A DNA stretch of 64,000 nucleotides from Campylobacter volucris (GTDB taxonomy: Bacteria > Campylobacterota > Campylobacteria > Campylobacterales > Campylobacteraceae), in NCBI RefSeq assembly GCF_008245045.1, contig NZ_CP043428.1:1364001-1428000 (forward strand), read 5' to 3'. Shown piece by piece: positions 9,494-18,555 of the stretch (the stretch's first letter is position 1; each line of letters starts with the position of its first letter). The translations under genes were made by a program, and so were the position numbers. The notes beneath the pieces were generated by a model, which was not told the origin of the DNA, did no database searches, and worked only from the letters and a program-made list of their open reading frames with translations.

Positions 9494-10368
9494 AGTTTTC
9501 CTCTATTTTCTTTGATAAATTCAGCTTTGCTTATTTGTTTGATTTTGCCATCTTTTATCATTAAAAATTTACTCACACCGCTTTTAAATTCTAAAATATT
9601 ATTGTGCTCATCATTTAAACTAAAAGCTGCATGACCTGTGGTAATTAGCATATCTTTTTCTAAAGAAATAACAAATTCATTCTTAATAGTTTTAGAGCTT
9701 TTTTGAAATGTTTTTAAATCTACCATTCCAAGCCATAACTCAGCACTTGGCTTAATAACACTTTCATTAACCAATGCTTCAGCTTTTTTTGGCGCATTTT
9801 CTTCGATAATTAAATTCTCATTTATGCTTGTATTTTCATCTTGAACACTCACATTAACATCTAAAATTTCTTCTACGCTTTCGTTATTATCTGTAGAATT
9901 TTCTTCTATAAAATCTTTTTCATTAAACAAAATAGTAGCATTGGTATCATTTTCTTCAATGATGATTTGTTCTTGATTTAAAACATTAGTCGTGTTTTCA
10001 TCTGCTACATCTTGGAGCAATCTTGAAACGGCCAAGGCACTAAGAATAATCAAAGCAACCACGATAATAACTACAAAAAACCAAAAATATGATTTTTCTT
10101 TAGTATAAGAACTCATTCTTGGGCACACATGAGCACTATTTTTTTTCTCTACACCATTTTCAGCAAGATAAGCTTCATACTCTTCTAAAAAACTTGTAAA
10201 ATCAAGTTCATATTCTCTTTGTAAAATTTTTATAAAACCATTAATATTAAAGCGAGATAAAGATTTAAAATCTTTTTTTATAATCAACTCAAGACAAGCA
10301 ATTTCTATCTGTGTTCGTTTTTGAACTTCAAATAAATTTAAATCTTCTAATTTTTTCCAACTATCCAT
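9487..10368 (-). CDS. RodZ-like bitopic membrane protein (inferred)
   Basis: 293 aa. Residues about 5-70 look like the RodZ-type helix-turn-helix: an amphipathic NLFEVQKRTQIEIACLELII segment, then FNINGFIKILQREYELD, resembling the family pattern of a long helix before a xxGFLRxYAxxLGLD-like helix. A single TM segment follows (about 98-118), then an acidic Asn/Glu-rich linker (120-205) and a C-terminal beta-like domain. RodZ links MreB to the wall machinery. Assignment rests on architecture only. It overlaps both neighbours. Confidence 0.55.
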   Translation of the reverse strand: MDSWKKLEDLNLFEVQKRTQIEIACLELIIKKDFKSLSRFNINGFIKILQREYELDFTSFLEEYEAYLAENGVEKKNSAHVCPRMSSYTKEKSYFWFFVVIIVVALIILSALAVSRLLQDVADENTTNVLNQEQIIIEENDTNATILFNEKDFIEENSTDNNESVEEILDVNVSVQDENTSINENLIIEENAPKKAEALVNESVIKPSAELWLGMVDLKTFQKSSKTIKNEFVISLEKDMLITTGHAAFSLNDEHNNILEFKSGVSKFLMIKDGKIKQISKAEFIKENRGKLW

Positions 10369-11041
10369 TTATCATCCTATCACAAAGTATTGCAAATGCT
10401 GCACTGACATTTAAACTATCAAAATCATTATGCATTTTTATCCCCACACATTCATCACATTTTTTTAAAATTTTATTAGGTATGCCAAAACCTTCACTAC
10501 CCATGATTAAAATTTTCTTTTTTTGTGGAATTACTTGGTGTATATTTTTACCCCCACTTGCACTAGCATAAATATGAAATTGCTTTTGTTTAAATTCATT
10601 AAGCACGGTTAAAATATCATCATTTAAAGCTATTTTCATATCCAAAGCTGCGCCACTACTAGTCCTAATAACCCCATCCATAGCTACGCTTTTAGCTGCT
10701 AAAATTATCCCATCAGCACCCAAAGCATAAGCACTTCTTACGATAGCTCCAATATTTCCAACATCGCTTATATTATATAAAATAATAACGAAATTTTTAT
10801 CTTTTAGCTCGTTAAAGTCACAAAATTCAAAATCGCAAACATCCATTAAAAAACCTTGATGATTACCACCTCTTGCTAAACTTTGAGCTGCTTTAAAATC
10901 AAGTTTTTTAATTTTCTTAGAACTTTTAACAATCCTTGAAAATTCAGACTTTTCACACTCTTTTGCTAAATAAATTTCATTAATTTTTTCTCTGTGTTTT
11001 TCTAAAATATAAAAAAACACTTGTTTACCATAAACTATCAT
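10361..11041 (-). CDS. TrmH/SpoU-family RNA 2'-O-methyltransferase
   Basis: Methylates a ribose in rRNA or tRNA; the closest described relative is RlmB (23S G2251). It has a short N-terminal substrate-binding domain (about 1-70). The SPOUT knot motifs are IGAIVRSAYALGADGIIL, IMGSEGFGIP and LNVSAAFAI, the last two forming the SAM site. 226 aa is slightly short for RlmB. It overlaps the RodZ-like gene by eight bases. Confidence 0.88.
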   Translation of the reverse strand: MIVYGKQVFFYILEKHREKINEIYLAKECEKSEFSRIVKSSKKIKKLDFKAAQSLARGGNHQGFLMDVCDFEFCDFNELKDKNFVIILYNISDVGNIGAIVRSAYALGADGIILAAKSVAMDGVIRTSSGAALDMKIALNDDILTVLNEFKQKQFHIYASASGGKNIHQVIPQKKKILIMGSEGFGIPNKILKKCDECVGIKMHNDFDSLNVSAAFAILCDRMING

Positions 11042-11060
11042 AATTTAATAATAACTAAAT

Positions 11061-11879
11061 TCAACTTAAAAGCAGTTTTTGGTAATTTTCTTTTGTCGAT
11101 TTTGCATTAATTTTTGAAAGCAATTTAGCTTTAGTTTTTAACGGCAAGTCAAGCTCTAAAATATCATCTTCACAAAGTGTATTTTGACAAAATTTATCTT
11201 TAACACAATCAACCACCACACACCACTCTCCTCTTAAATCCAACTCTTGGAGTTTTTTAAAAACTTCTAATGCATTGGCTCTAAATTTAGTTTCAAATTT
11301 TTTGCTTGCTTCTTTTATAACAAAAATTTCTCTTAAAGGATCAATCTTGCTAATTTTTTCTATAAGCTCTAAAATTCTAGTAGGTGCTTCATAGACTACG
11401 CTTGGATAAGGATTTAGCATTAAATTTTCTATATCTTTTTTTCTTTGAGAACCATTATTTGATAAAAACCCCATAAAAATAAATTCTTTATAGCAAAGAG
11501 CACTTGAAACAACAGCAAGCAAAGCCGCATTAGAACCTGATAAAACTTCATAAGCTATGTCATTTTTAATAGCATAATCGATTAAAATTTGTCCTGGATC
11601 GCTAATGCCTGGCATACCCGCATCACTCATATAAGCTATGTCTTGATCAAAAAAATTTTCATCAATAGAGCTTAAAAACTGCTTTTGATTATGAGTATGA
11701 AAAGATAAATAATTTTGGGGCTGGATATTAAGATTGTATTTTTTATTTAATAGAGTGATTAAAGATTTGCAAACTCTTGTATCTTCGCATAAAAAGAGTT
11801 TGCATTTTTGTAAAATTTCTAAAGAATGAAATGAAATATCATTTAAATTTCCTATAGGGGTAGGAACAAAATAAAGCAT
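11061..11879 (-). CDS. rsmI: 16S rRNA 2'-O-ribose C1402 methyltransferase
   Basis: Tetrapyrrole-methylase fold enzyme acting on the ribosomal decoding centre. The N-terminus YFVPTPIGNLNDIS and the internal SDAGMPGISDPG are signatures of RsmI, and VLSGSNAAL completes the SAM pocket. 272 aa is normal. Its start overlaps the rpmE stop by one base. Confidence 0.95.
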   Translation of the reverse strand: MLYFVPTPIGNLNDISFHSLEILQKCKLFLCEDTRVCKSLITLLNKKYNLNIQPQNYLSFHTHNQKQFLSSIDENFFDQDIAYMSDAGMPGISDPGQILIDYAIKNDIAYEVLSGSNAALLAVVSSALCYKEFIFMGFLSNNGSQRKKDIENLMLNPYPSVVYEAPTRILELIEKISKIDPLREIFVIKEASKKFETKFRANALEVFKKLQELDLRGEWCVVVDCVKDKFCQNTLCEDDILELDLPLKTKAKLLSKINAKSTKENYQKLLLS

Positions 11880-12079
11880 TACTGCATTGCGTATTTTTTC
11901 TTAAATTTCTCTACACGACCCGCAGCATCCACAATTTTTTCACTACCTGTGAAAAATGGGTGGCAATTTGAACAAATATCAACTTTAATTTCTGACTTAT
12001 TAGATTTAGTAGTAAAAGAATTTCCACAAGCACAGCTAACTTTACATTCTACATATTCTGGATGAATTTCTTTTTTCAT
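11879..12079 (-). CDS. rpmE: Ribosomal protein bL31, zinc-binding type
   Basis: 66-aa large-subunit protein. Cys pairs in VSCACG and ICSNCHPF make the zinc-containing (C+) form. Such forms act as a cellular zinc store and are often replaced when zinc is scarce; no second L31 gene is in view. AAAGGA lies upstream of the ATG. It is probably the first gene of the rpmE-rsmI-methylase run. Confidence 0.97.
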   Translation of the reverse strand: MKKEIHPEYVECKVSCACGNSFTTKSNKSEIKVDICSNCHPFFTGSEKIVDAAGRVEKFKKKYAMQ

Positions 12080-12156
12080 TTTCTATCCTTTTTTTAAACA
12101 TTAAGGCGTAATTATATAAATTTTTATATAAAAAAAAACTAAATTTAAGCAATATT

Positions 12157-12819
12157 TTAAATTGCAAATTTTGAAGCTAAAGCTATAATAGCAGTTTGTG
12201 CTTTTAATATAAAAGGGTGATCCATTTTAGCCTTTACTTTACATGTTAATCTTTCTTCCAAGGAAAATCCACCTTCAGGACCAACCAAAAAAACATGATC
12301 TAAAGGATCAAAATCACTCAGTTTTTCACCTTCAAAATCAATTAAAACTATGTTTTGATATTTTGTCTTAAATTCTTCAAAATTTTTAAAAATTCCAATC
12401 TTTAACAAAGAATTTCTACCGCATTGCTGAGATGATTCTATAAGGATTTTTTCCATTCTTTGCATATCTAGTTTAAAATTTTTTTGAGAATATTGCATAT
12501 AAACCAAAGAAAGTTTTTCAACTCCTAATTCATTTAAAAAAGGTAAAATTTTTTCTATAACCTTTGGATCAACCACCGCTAAAGCAAGATGGATGTTTGA
12601 AATTTTTTGTGGTTTTTCTTCCTTTTTAGTTTTTAATTTAAAAAGAAAAAATTTCTTTTCTACTTGTATGCATTCATAAATATAAGCAAAATTATCTTTT
12701 AAATTTTTAAAAATCAACTCATCATTTATTTTCAAGCGTCTTGCTTTTAAATGCAACAAAGCTTGGTTTTCTATTTTTAAATTTTCATCACCGCTTTGAG
12801 CATGATATAAAAATTGCAT
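12157..12819 (-). CDS. rsmE: 16S rRNA m3U1498 methyltransferase
   Basis: SPOUT methylase for U1498 of 16S rRNA. The SAM-binding knot contains LVGPEGGFSLEE and ALASKFAI near the C-terminus, and an N-terminal PUA-like domain (about 1-70) binds rRNA. 220 aa is normal for Campylobacter. It follows directly after the small membrane protein gene at 12820. Confidence 0.93.
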   Translation of the reverse strand: MQFLYHAQSGDENLKIENQALLHLKARRLKINDELIFKNLKDNFAYIYECIQVEKKFFLFKLKTKKEEKPQKISNIHLALAVVDPKVIEKILPFLNELGVEKLSLVYMQYSQKNFKLDMQRMEKILIESSQQCGRNSLLKIGIFKNFEEFKTKYQNIVLIDFEGEKLSDFDPLDHVFLVGPEGGFSLEERLTCKVKAKMDHPFILKAQTAIIALASKFAI

Positions 12820-13230
12820 TTATAGGTAAAACCTTTGAAGCAAATAAGGAGTAAAAAGTAAAAAAATATCCAAACACAATATAAAAAAACTCAAAAATCT
12901 AAATTTTGCATAACGCTTAAATAATCTTGCTTTTTTAAATAAAACAAATTGATAAATTGCTAAAGCAAAAATTAAAGCCCACGCAAGCCACATTGATAAA
13001 ATATATAAATTTGTTTCAAAATGCTTTAAAGCCCACAATAAGCTACCTGTAAATAAGGTTATAGCTAAAAATAAATAATAAATTGGCAAAAACAAACGAA
13101 TTCTTCTAATAAAGATAAATTCTTGTGAAAAAGAACTTTGTGTTAAATACAAATAAAATAGCATTAAAAATCCATTAGTATATAAACTATAAACATGGAT
13201 GGCTAAAAAAAATTCATAATTTTGATCCAT
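12820..13230 (-). CDS. Four-TM integral membrane protein, unknown function
   Basis: 136 aa made almost wholly of four hydrophobic segments (about 8-28, 46-66, 76-98, 110-132) linked by short basic loops such as FIRRIR and KKARLFKR. No motif for a known transporter is visible. The stop abuts rsmE and the start touches the stop of the small lipoprotein gene, so the three genes are coupled. Confidence 0.75.
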   Translation of the reverse strand: MDQNYEFFLAIHVYSLYTNGFLMLFYLYLTQSSFSQEFIFIRRIRLFLPIYYLFLAITLFTGSLLWALKHFETNLYILSMWLAWALIFALAIYQFVLFKKARLFKRYAKFRFLSFFILCLDIFLLFTPYLLQRFYL

Positions 13231-13430
13231 TATTGTCCTTGAGTTGTATTTTCATCTTTAACCTCATCATCAACAGGTAAAGGAAGAGTCTCATCGTTAA
13301 TTTGTACATTAGAATCACTTTGTTCAATTTGCACATTTTCTGTTTGAATTTCTTTAGTATTGCTTTTTTTATCTTCACTAGAACATGCATAAAAGAATAA
13401 AACCATAAAACATAACAAAATTTTTTTCAT
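13230..13430 (-). CDS. Small acidic lipoprotein
   Basis: 66 aa. The signal peptide ends in a lipobox FFYAC (Cys16), predicting lipid attachment. The mature part is about 50 residues of Asp/Glu/Gln/Asn with no folded domain. The ATG at 13430 is used rather than the adjoining TTG because AGGAGG is four bases before the ATG. From memory, C. jejuni has a heme-binding lipoprotein at this place; no CxxCH motif is present here. Confidence 0.75.
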   Translation of the reverse strand: MKKILLCFMVLFFYACSSEDKKSNTKEIQTENVQIEQSDSNVQINDETLPLPVDDEVKDENTTQGQ

Positions 13431-14014
13431 CAAACCTCCTTTTGATTGATAAAGATAAATTTTTCATCTTTAAGTTGATTATAAAAATCTTTGTTTTTCC
13501 ATTCTTCTTGGATGGCTTTTGAAAATTCAATATCTTGCAAATTTATCTTAGGCAAAAATTCACTATAAGCATCTTCTTTAAATCCTTGCGCATAGCCTGT
13601 TCTAGTTTCATGAACTATAATGCTTTGTAAATTTACACCTTGTTCGCCATTTATCATTTTAGTTTTTTTAAGCAAAGCATCAATAAGCACAAAAAAAACT
13701 CTTACAAAATTTTCAGCACTCACATTTACAGGTAACATTACCCAGCGTTTTGAGTGTTTTTTCATATCATTTAAATATTGCTCATCATCATCTTTATACA
13801 AAGTAATAGCATGATCAAAACTATCGATAATTTGTTTAATTTCGTCTTTTAATAAGCCAAAATCATAAACCATTCCTGCATTATCTAAATACTTGCTTTC
13901 TAATAAAATTTCAACCTTATAAGAATGGCCATGTATGCTTGTTTTACATCGTTTGGAACTACAAAATCTAACTATATGAGCATTTTCAAATTCAAATAAT
14001 TTTCTAATTATCAT
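13430..14014 (-). CDS. queD: 6-carboxytetrahydropterin synthase (QueD)
   Basis: Makes 6-carboxy-tetrahydropterin, the second step towards the queuosine base preQ1. The ATG at 14014 overlaps the queE stop as ATGA and gives 194 aa. Zinc-binding His residues occur in ENAH and HGHSYKVE, and [15 protein letters not shown] contains the likely catalytic Cys. At about 194 aa it is longer than the E. coli protein, with extra C-terminal sequence. It continues an operon with queE and moaA. Confidence 0.9.
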   Translation of the reverse strand: MIIRKLFEFENAHIVRFCSSKRCKTSIHGHSYKVEILLESKYLDNAGMVYDFGLLKDEIKQIIDSFDHAITLYKDDDEQYLNDMKKHSKRWVMLPVNVSAENFVRVFFVLIDALLKKTKMINGEQGVNLQSIIVHETRTGYAQGFKEDAYSEFLPKINLQDIEFSKAIQEEWKNKDFYNQLKDEKFIFINQKEV

Positions 14015-14763
14015 ACGCCTTCTTTGTCTCCCCAAAGTCTAATATGCAATCTATCGGAGTAATTATATCCATTTTTTAAACAAAATTCAGCAACACTTAA
14101 GGCATTTTTAGAAATTTCTTCTTGTGTGCTTCCCATTGGCATACAAAAAACTTCATTTTCGCATAATTGTAAAATTTCTTTTATCTCTATCAAAGCTTTA
14201 TTTTCTAGTATAATATTTTCATCTAAAACAAATTTGTAAAAACTATCTTTAGCGTATTGTTTGAAATTTTGTAATGCTTTTTGATTGATCCTTTTTTCTT
14301 TTATTATGCCACTATTGCTTAATTTTACGCCCAAAGCAAAATAACAATCTTTATACATACTATATTTTATAAAATCAAGCTCTATACTAGCGTTAGTTTC
14401 AAAATGTACGCAAAAATTATTTTCTAAAAGCAAACAAATAAATTGAATAAATTCTTCATTTTTATAATGAATTAAAGGTTCTCCGCCAGTAATTACCACA
14501 ATAGGATTAAAATCTTTTTTTAAAAAATTAATTTTTTCAAATAAATTTTTAGCATTATATTTTTCATAAGTAGATGCAAATTCTTTAACAAACACTGCTC
14601 TAATAGTATCACACCCTACAAAAATTTTATCATCTTTACATTTACTAACACCAAAACCAACGCAATTAAAATTACACCCTGCAAATCTAACAAAAATAGC
14701 TAATTTTCCGCTATATTTTCCTTCACCTTGGATGCTTAAAAAAGTCTCAACAATTTCCATCAT
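14011..14763 (-). CDS. queE: 7-carboxy-7-deazaguanine synthase
   Basis: Radical-SAM enzyme turning QueD product into 7-carboxy-7-deazaguanine. The N-terminus [17 protein letters not shown] and the ITGGEPLIH motif are diagnostic. The cluster loop is unusual: FAGCNFNC followed 16 residues later by GCDT, with one more Cys between, rather than a plain CxxxCxxC. Two adjacent ATG codons (14763, 14760) are possible starts; AGGTGG is immediately upstream. The start overlaps the moaA stop. Confidence 0.9.
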   Translation of the reverse strand: MMEIVETFLSIQGEGKYSGKLAIFVRFAGCNFNCVGFGVSKCKDDKIFVGCDTIRAVFVKEFASTYEKYNAKNLFEKINFLKKDFNPIVVITGGEPLIHYKNEEFIQFICLLLENNFCVHFETNASIELDFIKYSMYKDCYFALGVKLSNSGIIKEKRINQKALQNFKQYAKDSFYKFVLDENIILENKALIEIKEILQLCENEVFCMPMGSTQEEISKNALSVAEFCLKNGYNYSDRLHIRLWGDKEGV

Positions 14764-15725
14764 CCACCTGTTTGATAAAATGCCCTAGTTGAACTTTTGT
14801 TATCTTCATTGCTCCATCTATTTTTTTCTGATTTGTTTTTTATAACCGTTCTTAATACCTCACAAGCTGCTTTTATATCATTATTTCTAATAGCTTTTTT
14901 TATACTCAAAGCCTCATCATAATACAAACAAGGTATCAAAAGACCTTCAGCTGAAAGTCTAATACGATTACAAGTATCGCAAAAATCATGACTATGTGGA
15001 TCAATCACCCCAAAACGATAACCATCACTAAGCTCATATAATGAAGCAGGTGCATTAGGAACTTTCTCACATGGTTTAAATGTATATTTTTGCGCTATGA
15101 TGTTTAAAATTTCTTCTGATTTTAGCCCTTTTAAATCCCCATAAGCATGATAATTTTCCATAAATTCTATAAAACGAATTTGACACTTGCGCTCTTTGGC
15201 AAATTCTAAAAGATCGATAAATTCTTTATCATTGATATCTTTTAAAGCTACGGTGTTAAATTTGATCTTAAAGTCCAAATTTAAAGCCTCATCTATACCA
15301 TTTAAAACATCTTTTAGTATATTTTTTTGTGCTAGTTTAAACGCAACTTCTTCTTTTAAAGTATCTAATGATATATTAATTCTTTTTAGACCAGCTTGTT
15401 TTAAGTCTTTTGCTTGTTGTTTTAGCAAAGAAGCGTTGGTAGTAAGTGCTAGATCGATATCTTGTTTATATTGGCTAATCATAGCTATAAATTTATACAA
15501 ATCTTTTCTAACTAATGGTTCACCACCGGTGATTCTAATTTTATTAACACCCTCATCAATGCAAACTTTAACAAACATAAAAAGTTCTTCAAAAGAAAGC
15601 AAATTTTCTTTTGCGCTCCATTCAAATGGAGTCTTAGGCATACAATACAAGCAACGAAAATTACATCTTTGAGTTACAGAAATTCTTAAATAATCAATCA
15701 CCCTACCATAACTATCAATCAACAT
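14760..15725 (-). CDS. moaA: GTP 3',8-cyclase (MoaA)
   Basis: First step of molybdopterin synthesis from GTP. The N-terminal 4Fe-4S cluster motif CNFRCLYC (C21, C25, C28) and TGGEP follow radical-SAM rules. A second cluster is bound by the C-terminal [11 protein letters not shown] plus a later Cys, and the protein ends in the conserved Gly-Gly. 321 aa is normal. Molybdoenzymes such as formate dehydrogenase and nitrate reductase would be the users. Confidence 0.95.
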   Translation of the reverse strand: MLIDSYGRVIDYLRISVTQRCNFRCLYCMPKTPFEWSAKENLLSFEELFMFVKVCIDEGVNKIRITGGEPLVRKDLYKFIAMISQYKQDIDLALTTNASLLKQQAKDLKQAGLKRINISLDTLKEEVAFKLAQKNILKDVLNGIDEALNLDFKIKFNTVALKDINDKEFIDLLEFAKERKCQIRFIEFMENYHAYGDLKGLKSEEILNIIAQKYTFKPCEKVPNAPASLYELSDGYRFGVIDPHSHDFCDTCNRIRLSAEGLLIPCLYYDEALSIKKAIRNNDIKAACEVLRTVIKNKSEKNRWSNEDNKSSTRAFYQTGG

Positions 15726-15734
15726 AAAAAAATC

Positions 15735-16259
15735 CTATATAAGCTTATTAAATTTTAAAATAAGCTCTACTCTACCAGTTCCTATTCGTAGATCTTTTGC
15801 AATTTGCTCTATAGATTTTTTTTGCTCAAACATTTCTATGACCTTTTGCTCTTCATTATCATAACTTGGACTTAATTTGGTAATGCTTTGGGTTTTTTGT
15901 TCTAAATTTAAAAGTCTATTTTTTTGCTCACTTTGAAATTCTTCTATAACCTCTTCTACTTCTTTTAAAGCACCAAGTATTGGGAGTATATTTTGTTGAA
16001 TTTTATTTTCTAAAATTTGCACAAGCTCTTGTTTGAGCTCTTCTTTAATTAATTCTATATCTAGCTCTTCTTTTTCTACATCTAAAATATCTTCTTGACT
16101 ATCTTTTTTTAAATAATGATATTGTTTGTTTAAATCTTCTACAATTTTTCCTAATTCGTTAAATTTAGCTGCATTTTCTTTTTCGCGTATTATCATATAA
16201 ACAAACAAAGCAAATATCAAAATTACAACAACCAACCATAATAAGATATCTGTATTCAC
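15735..16259 (-). CDS. Membrane-anchored coiled-coil protein (DUF6115-like)
   Basis: 174 aa: one N-terminal TM segment (about 5-24), a long charged coiled coil (30-130) and a C-terminal piece EEQKVIEMFEQKKSIEQIAKDLRIG that looks like a helix-turn-helix. This arrangement is found in DUF6115 proteins, which have no known role. Its start overlaps the stop of the next upstream gene. Confidence 0.65.
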   Translation of the reverse strand: MNTDILLWLVVVILIFALFVYMIIREKENAAKFNELGKIVEDLNKQYHYLKKDSQEDILDVEKEELDIELIKEELKQELVQILENKIQQNILPILGALKEVEEVIEEFQSEQKNRLLNLEQKTQSITKLSPSYDNEEQKVIEMFEQKKSIEQIAKDLRIGTGRVELILKFNKLI

Positions 16260-16756
16260 TCGCTTTTCTCCTTTAAAATTTTTATCATTACTCTTTGCAT
16301 ATCTGCAACAAAATTATTATAAATATTTTCATCTTCATTTTTCATTTGACTTATTTTTGCTTCATTTTGATTTAAAGCTTTAAAGAAAAAGCATATTTTT
16401 TGTCCATTAAGCTCCATTCTTCCATAGTATTCTTGATCGCTTATTAAACACTCATTTTTAAATTTCAAATGAGAAAAATTTACCCCTTCTAGTTCTTCTT
16501 GATTATTTAAATTTACATATAATTTTGTTTGATTCATAGCATTTTTTAATAAAAAAAATTCTTGTTTTAAATCTAACAATAAATCAAAAATCAACTGCTC
16601 ACCTTCGCTTAATTCAATCCTTGATGCAAGCTTTTTCCATTTGTTTAAATTTACAAAATTATTACTTGTTAAATATTCTTGTAAAAATTCATCATATCGC
16701 ATTGAAATTTCTTCAAATTCAATATCTAAAGAGCTTTTAAAAAAATTTATTTCCAT
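16256..16756 (-). CDS. Conserved cytoplasmic protein, unknown function
   Basis: 166 aa, no signal peptide or TM segment. Helical N-terminal half with a SRIELSEGEQLIFDLLLDLKQ segment, then a beta-rich half from residue about 85 on. No motif I recognise; a degenerate PilZ-like domain is possible but unsupported. It sits between ubiA (ten-base overlap) and the DUF6115-like gene (ATGA overlap). Confidence 0.65.
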   Translation of the reverse strand: MEINFFKSSLDIEFEEISMRYDEFLQEYLTSNNFVNLNKWKKLASRIELSEGEQLIFDLLLDLKQEFFLLKNAMNQTKLYVNLNNQEELEGVNFSHLKFKNECLISDQEYYGRMELNGQKICFFFKALNQNEAKISQMKNEDENIYNNFVADMQRVMIKILKEKSE

Positions 16757-17622
16757 ACAAGATCAACCCAAATAAAAATAAAAAATACTATACTCAAATA
16801 GCCATTTAGAGTAAAAAATGCCTTATCGATTTTTGCAAAATTTTTCCTAACAATTTTATGCTCAAAAAATAAAATCAAAGCACTAATTATCACTCCTAAA
16901 AACGCTATATTGCCAGTTGGAGCTACCCAAACAAACAAAAGCCAAAAAAGCACAGCTAAAACATGACAAAAAGCCGAAATAAACAAAGTTGCTTCAAGAC
17001 CAAATTTAGCAGGTATAGAATATAATCCAACTTTTTTATCATACTCCATATCTTGCAAGGCATAAAGCAAATCAAAACCAGCAGTCCAAAATGTAACACC
17101 TAAGCATAAAATCACACTATATATTTCAATTTTTCCAAGTACAACTATACTTCCTGCAATAGGAGCAAGACCTAAACAAAAACCAAGCACTAAATGCGCT
17201 AAGGAAGAAAATCTTTTAAACGCTGAATAAATTGCAAGTATAAACAATACTGGCAAAGATAAAGCAAAAGCTAGTTTATTTATAAAATAAGCAGATAAAA
17301 CAAAAACAATTGCATTACAAATAATAAAAATCAAAATATTGCTTTTTCCTATACGGCCATCAACACTTGGACGATCTGCACAACGAGGGTTGTCTCTATC
17401 GATATCTTCATCCATTAAACGATTTACGGCCATTGCAAAATTTCTAGCACTAATAGCACAAATAACGCCTAAAAATAAAGCCTTAAATCCAAACCAAGTG
17501 CTGTTATTTAAAATTACTGAAGCAACTATCATAGAAACAAATAAAAATGGTAAAGCAAAAATAGAATGTTTAAAAACAATTAATTCTAAAATATCTTTTA
17601 ATTTGTCTTTAAATAAGTTCAT
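16747..17622 (-). CDS. UbiA-family prenyltransferase, probably menaquinone MqnP
   Basis: Membrane enzyme that attaches a polyprenyl chain to an aromatic acid. The first Asp-rich motif is in NRLMDEDIDRDNPR (about residues 66-79) and the second in DMEYDKKVG. About eight TM helices are visible. Campylobacter makes menaquinone through the futalosine route and no ubiquinone, so the MqnP role is inferred rather than UbiA proper. 291 aa. Confidence 0.85.
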   Translation of the reverse strand: MNLFKDKLKDILELIVFKHSIFALPFLFVSMIVASVILNNSTWFGFKALFLGVICAISARNFAMAVNRLMDEDIDRDNPRCADRPSVDGRIGKSNILIFIICNAIVFVLSAYFINKLAFALSLPVLFILAIYSAFKRFSSLAHLVLGFCLGLAPIAGSIVVLGKIEIYSVILCLGVTFWTAGFDLLYALQDMEYDKKVGLYSIPAKFGLEATLFISAFCHVLAVLFWLLFVWVAPTGNIAFLGVIISALILFFEHKIVRKNFAKIDKAFFTLNGYLSIVFFIFIWVDLVWK

Positions 17623-17648
17623 TTTCCACTCTTTAAATATATTTTTGT

Positions 17649-17654
17649 TATGAT
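17649..17654 (+). promoter_or_regulatory. Candidate -10 box for miaA
   Basis: TATGAT preceded by TTTTTGT lies 38 bases before the miaA ATG in the 69-base divergent spacer with ubiA. An AGGAT ribosome site follows at 17678-17682. Confidence 0.4.
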
Positions 17655-17691
17655 TTTACTAAAATAATTTTAAATTTAGGATATTTTTACG

Positions 17692-18555
17692 ATGTTTTTT
17701 GAATTTGCACTTATTGGGACTACAGCAAGTGGCAAAACTGATCTTGCAAACAAACTAGCTTATGAATTTAATGCAAGTATTTTAAGTCTTGATAGTCTTT
17801 GTGTGTATAAACAAATCAACATAGCATCTGCTAAAACTGATCAAAAAACCCTTAAAGAGCTTGATTATTTTGGTGTAAATTTAATCGATATTGATGAACA
17901 TTTTAACATAGCATTATTTTTTCAAGAATACAAAAAGGCTAAAGAATTTGCACAGGAAAATAACAAAGCTTTAATCATAACAGGTGGAACTAGTTTTTAT
18001 CTAAAAGCTTTAATGGATGGTCTTAGTGATCATTTTCAAGAAAGTAAAAGCTTACTTAGTAATGATGAAATTTATACTTTAATGAAAAAAATCGACACCA
18101 ATGCCAAAATAGAAAAAAACGACACCTATCGTTTGAAAAAATGGCTTGGTATCTATGAACAAAGTAAAAAAATTCCAAGCGAAGTTTTAAAAGAAAGCAA
18201 GCAAGAGCCTTTGATAAAAAATTTAGATATTTTTGAAATCACTTGGGATAAGCAAATTTTAGAACAACGCATTGTTAAACGCACTAAAAATATGCTCAAA
18301 GAAGGCTTGCTAGATGAAGCAAAAAATCTTTTTGAAAATTTTGATAATAATCTTAAAGCTTTAAATTGCATAGGATTAAAAGAATGCAAAAGTTTTTTTG
18401 AACACAAAATATCTTTAAACAAATTAGAAGAGCTCATCATCATACATACAAGACAACTTGCCAAACGACAAAGAACTTTTAATAAAAAATTTAACAAAAC
18501 CCAACTAAGCTACGATGTAGCATATGATAAACTAAGAAAAAAATTTATAAATTAA
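17692..18555 (+). CDS. miaA: tRNA dimethylallyltransferase
   Basis: Adds a dimethylallyl group to A37 of tRNAs reading UNN codons. The P-loop [11 protein letters not shown] is at residues 9-19; [16 protein letters not shown] and [14 protein letters not shown] are the substrate-binding motifs. 287 aa is normal. It is the only plus-strand gene between phoX and the right end of the window, and its stop codon overlaps that of convergent pflA. Confidence 0.96.
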   Translation: MFFEFALIGTTASGKTDLANKLAYEFNASILSLDSLCVYKQINIASAKTDQKTLKELDYFGVNLIDIDEHFNIALFFQEYKKAKEFAQENNKALIITGGTSFYLKALMDGLSDHFQESKSLLSNDEIYTLMKKIDTNAKIEKNDTYRLKKWLGIYEQSKKIPSEVLKESKQEPLIKNLDIFEITWDKQILEQRIVKRTKNMLKEGLLDEAKNLFENFDNNLKALNCIGLKECKSFFEHKISLNKLEELIIIHTRQLAKRQRTFNKKFNKTQLSYDVAYDKLRKKFIN

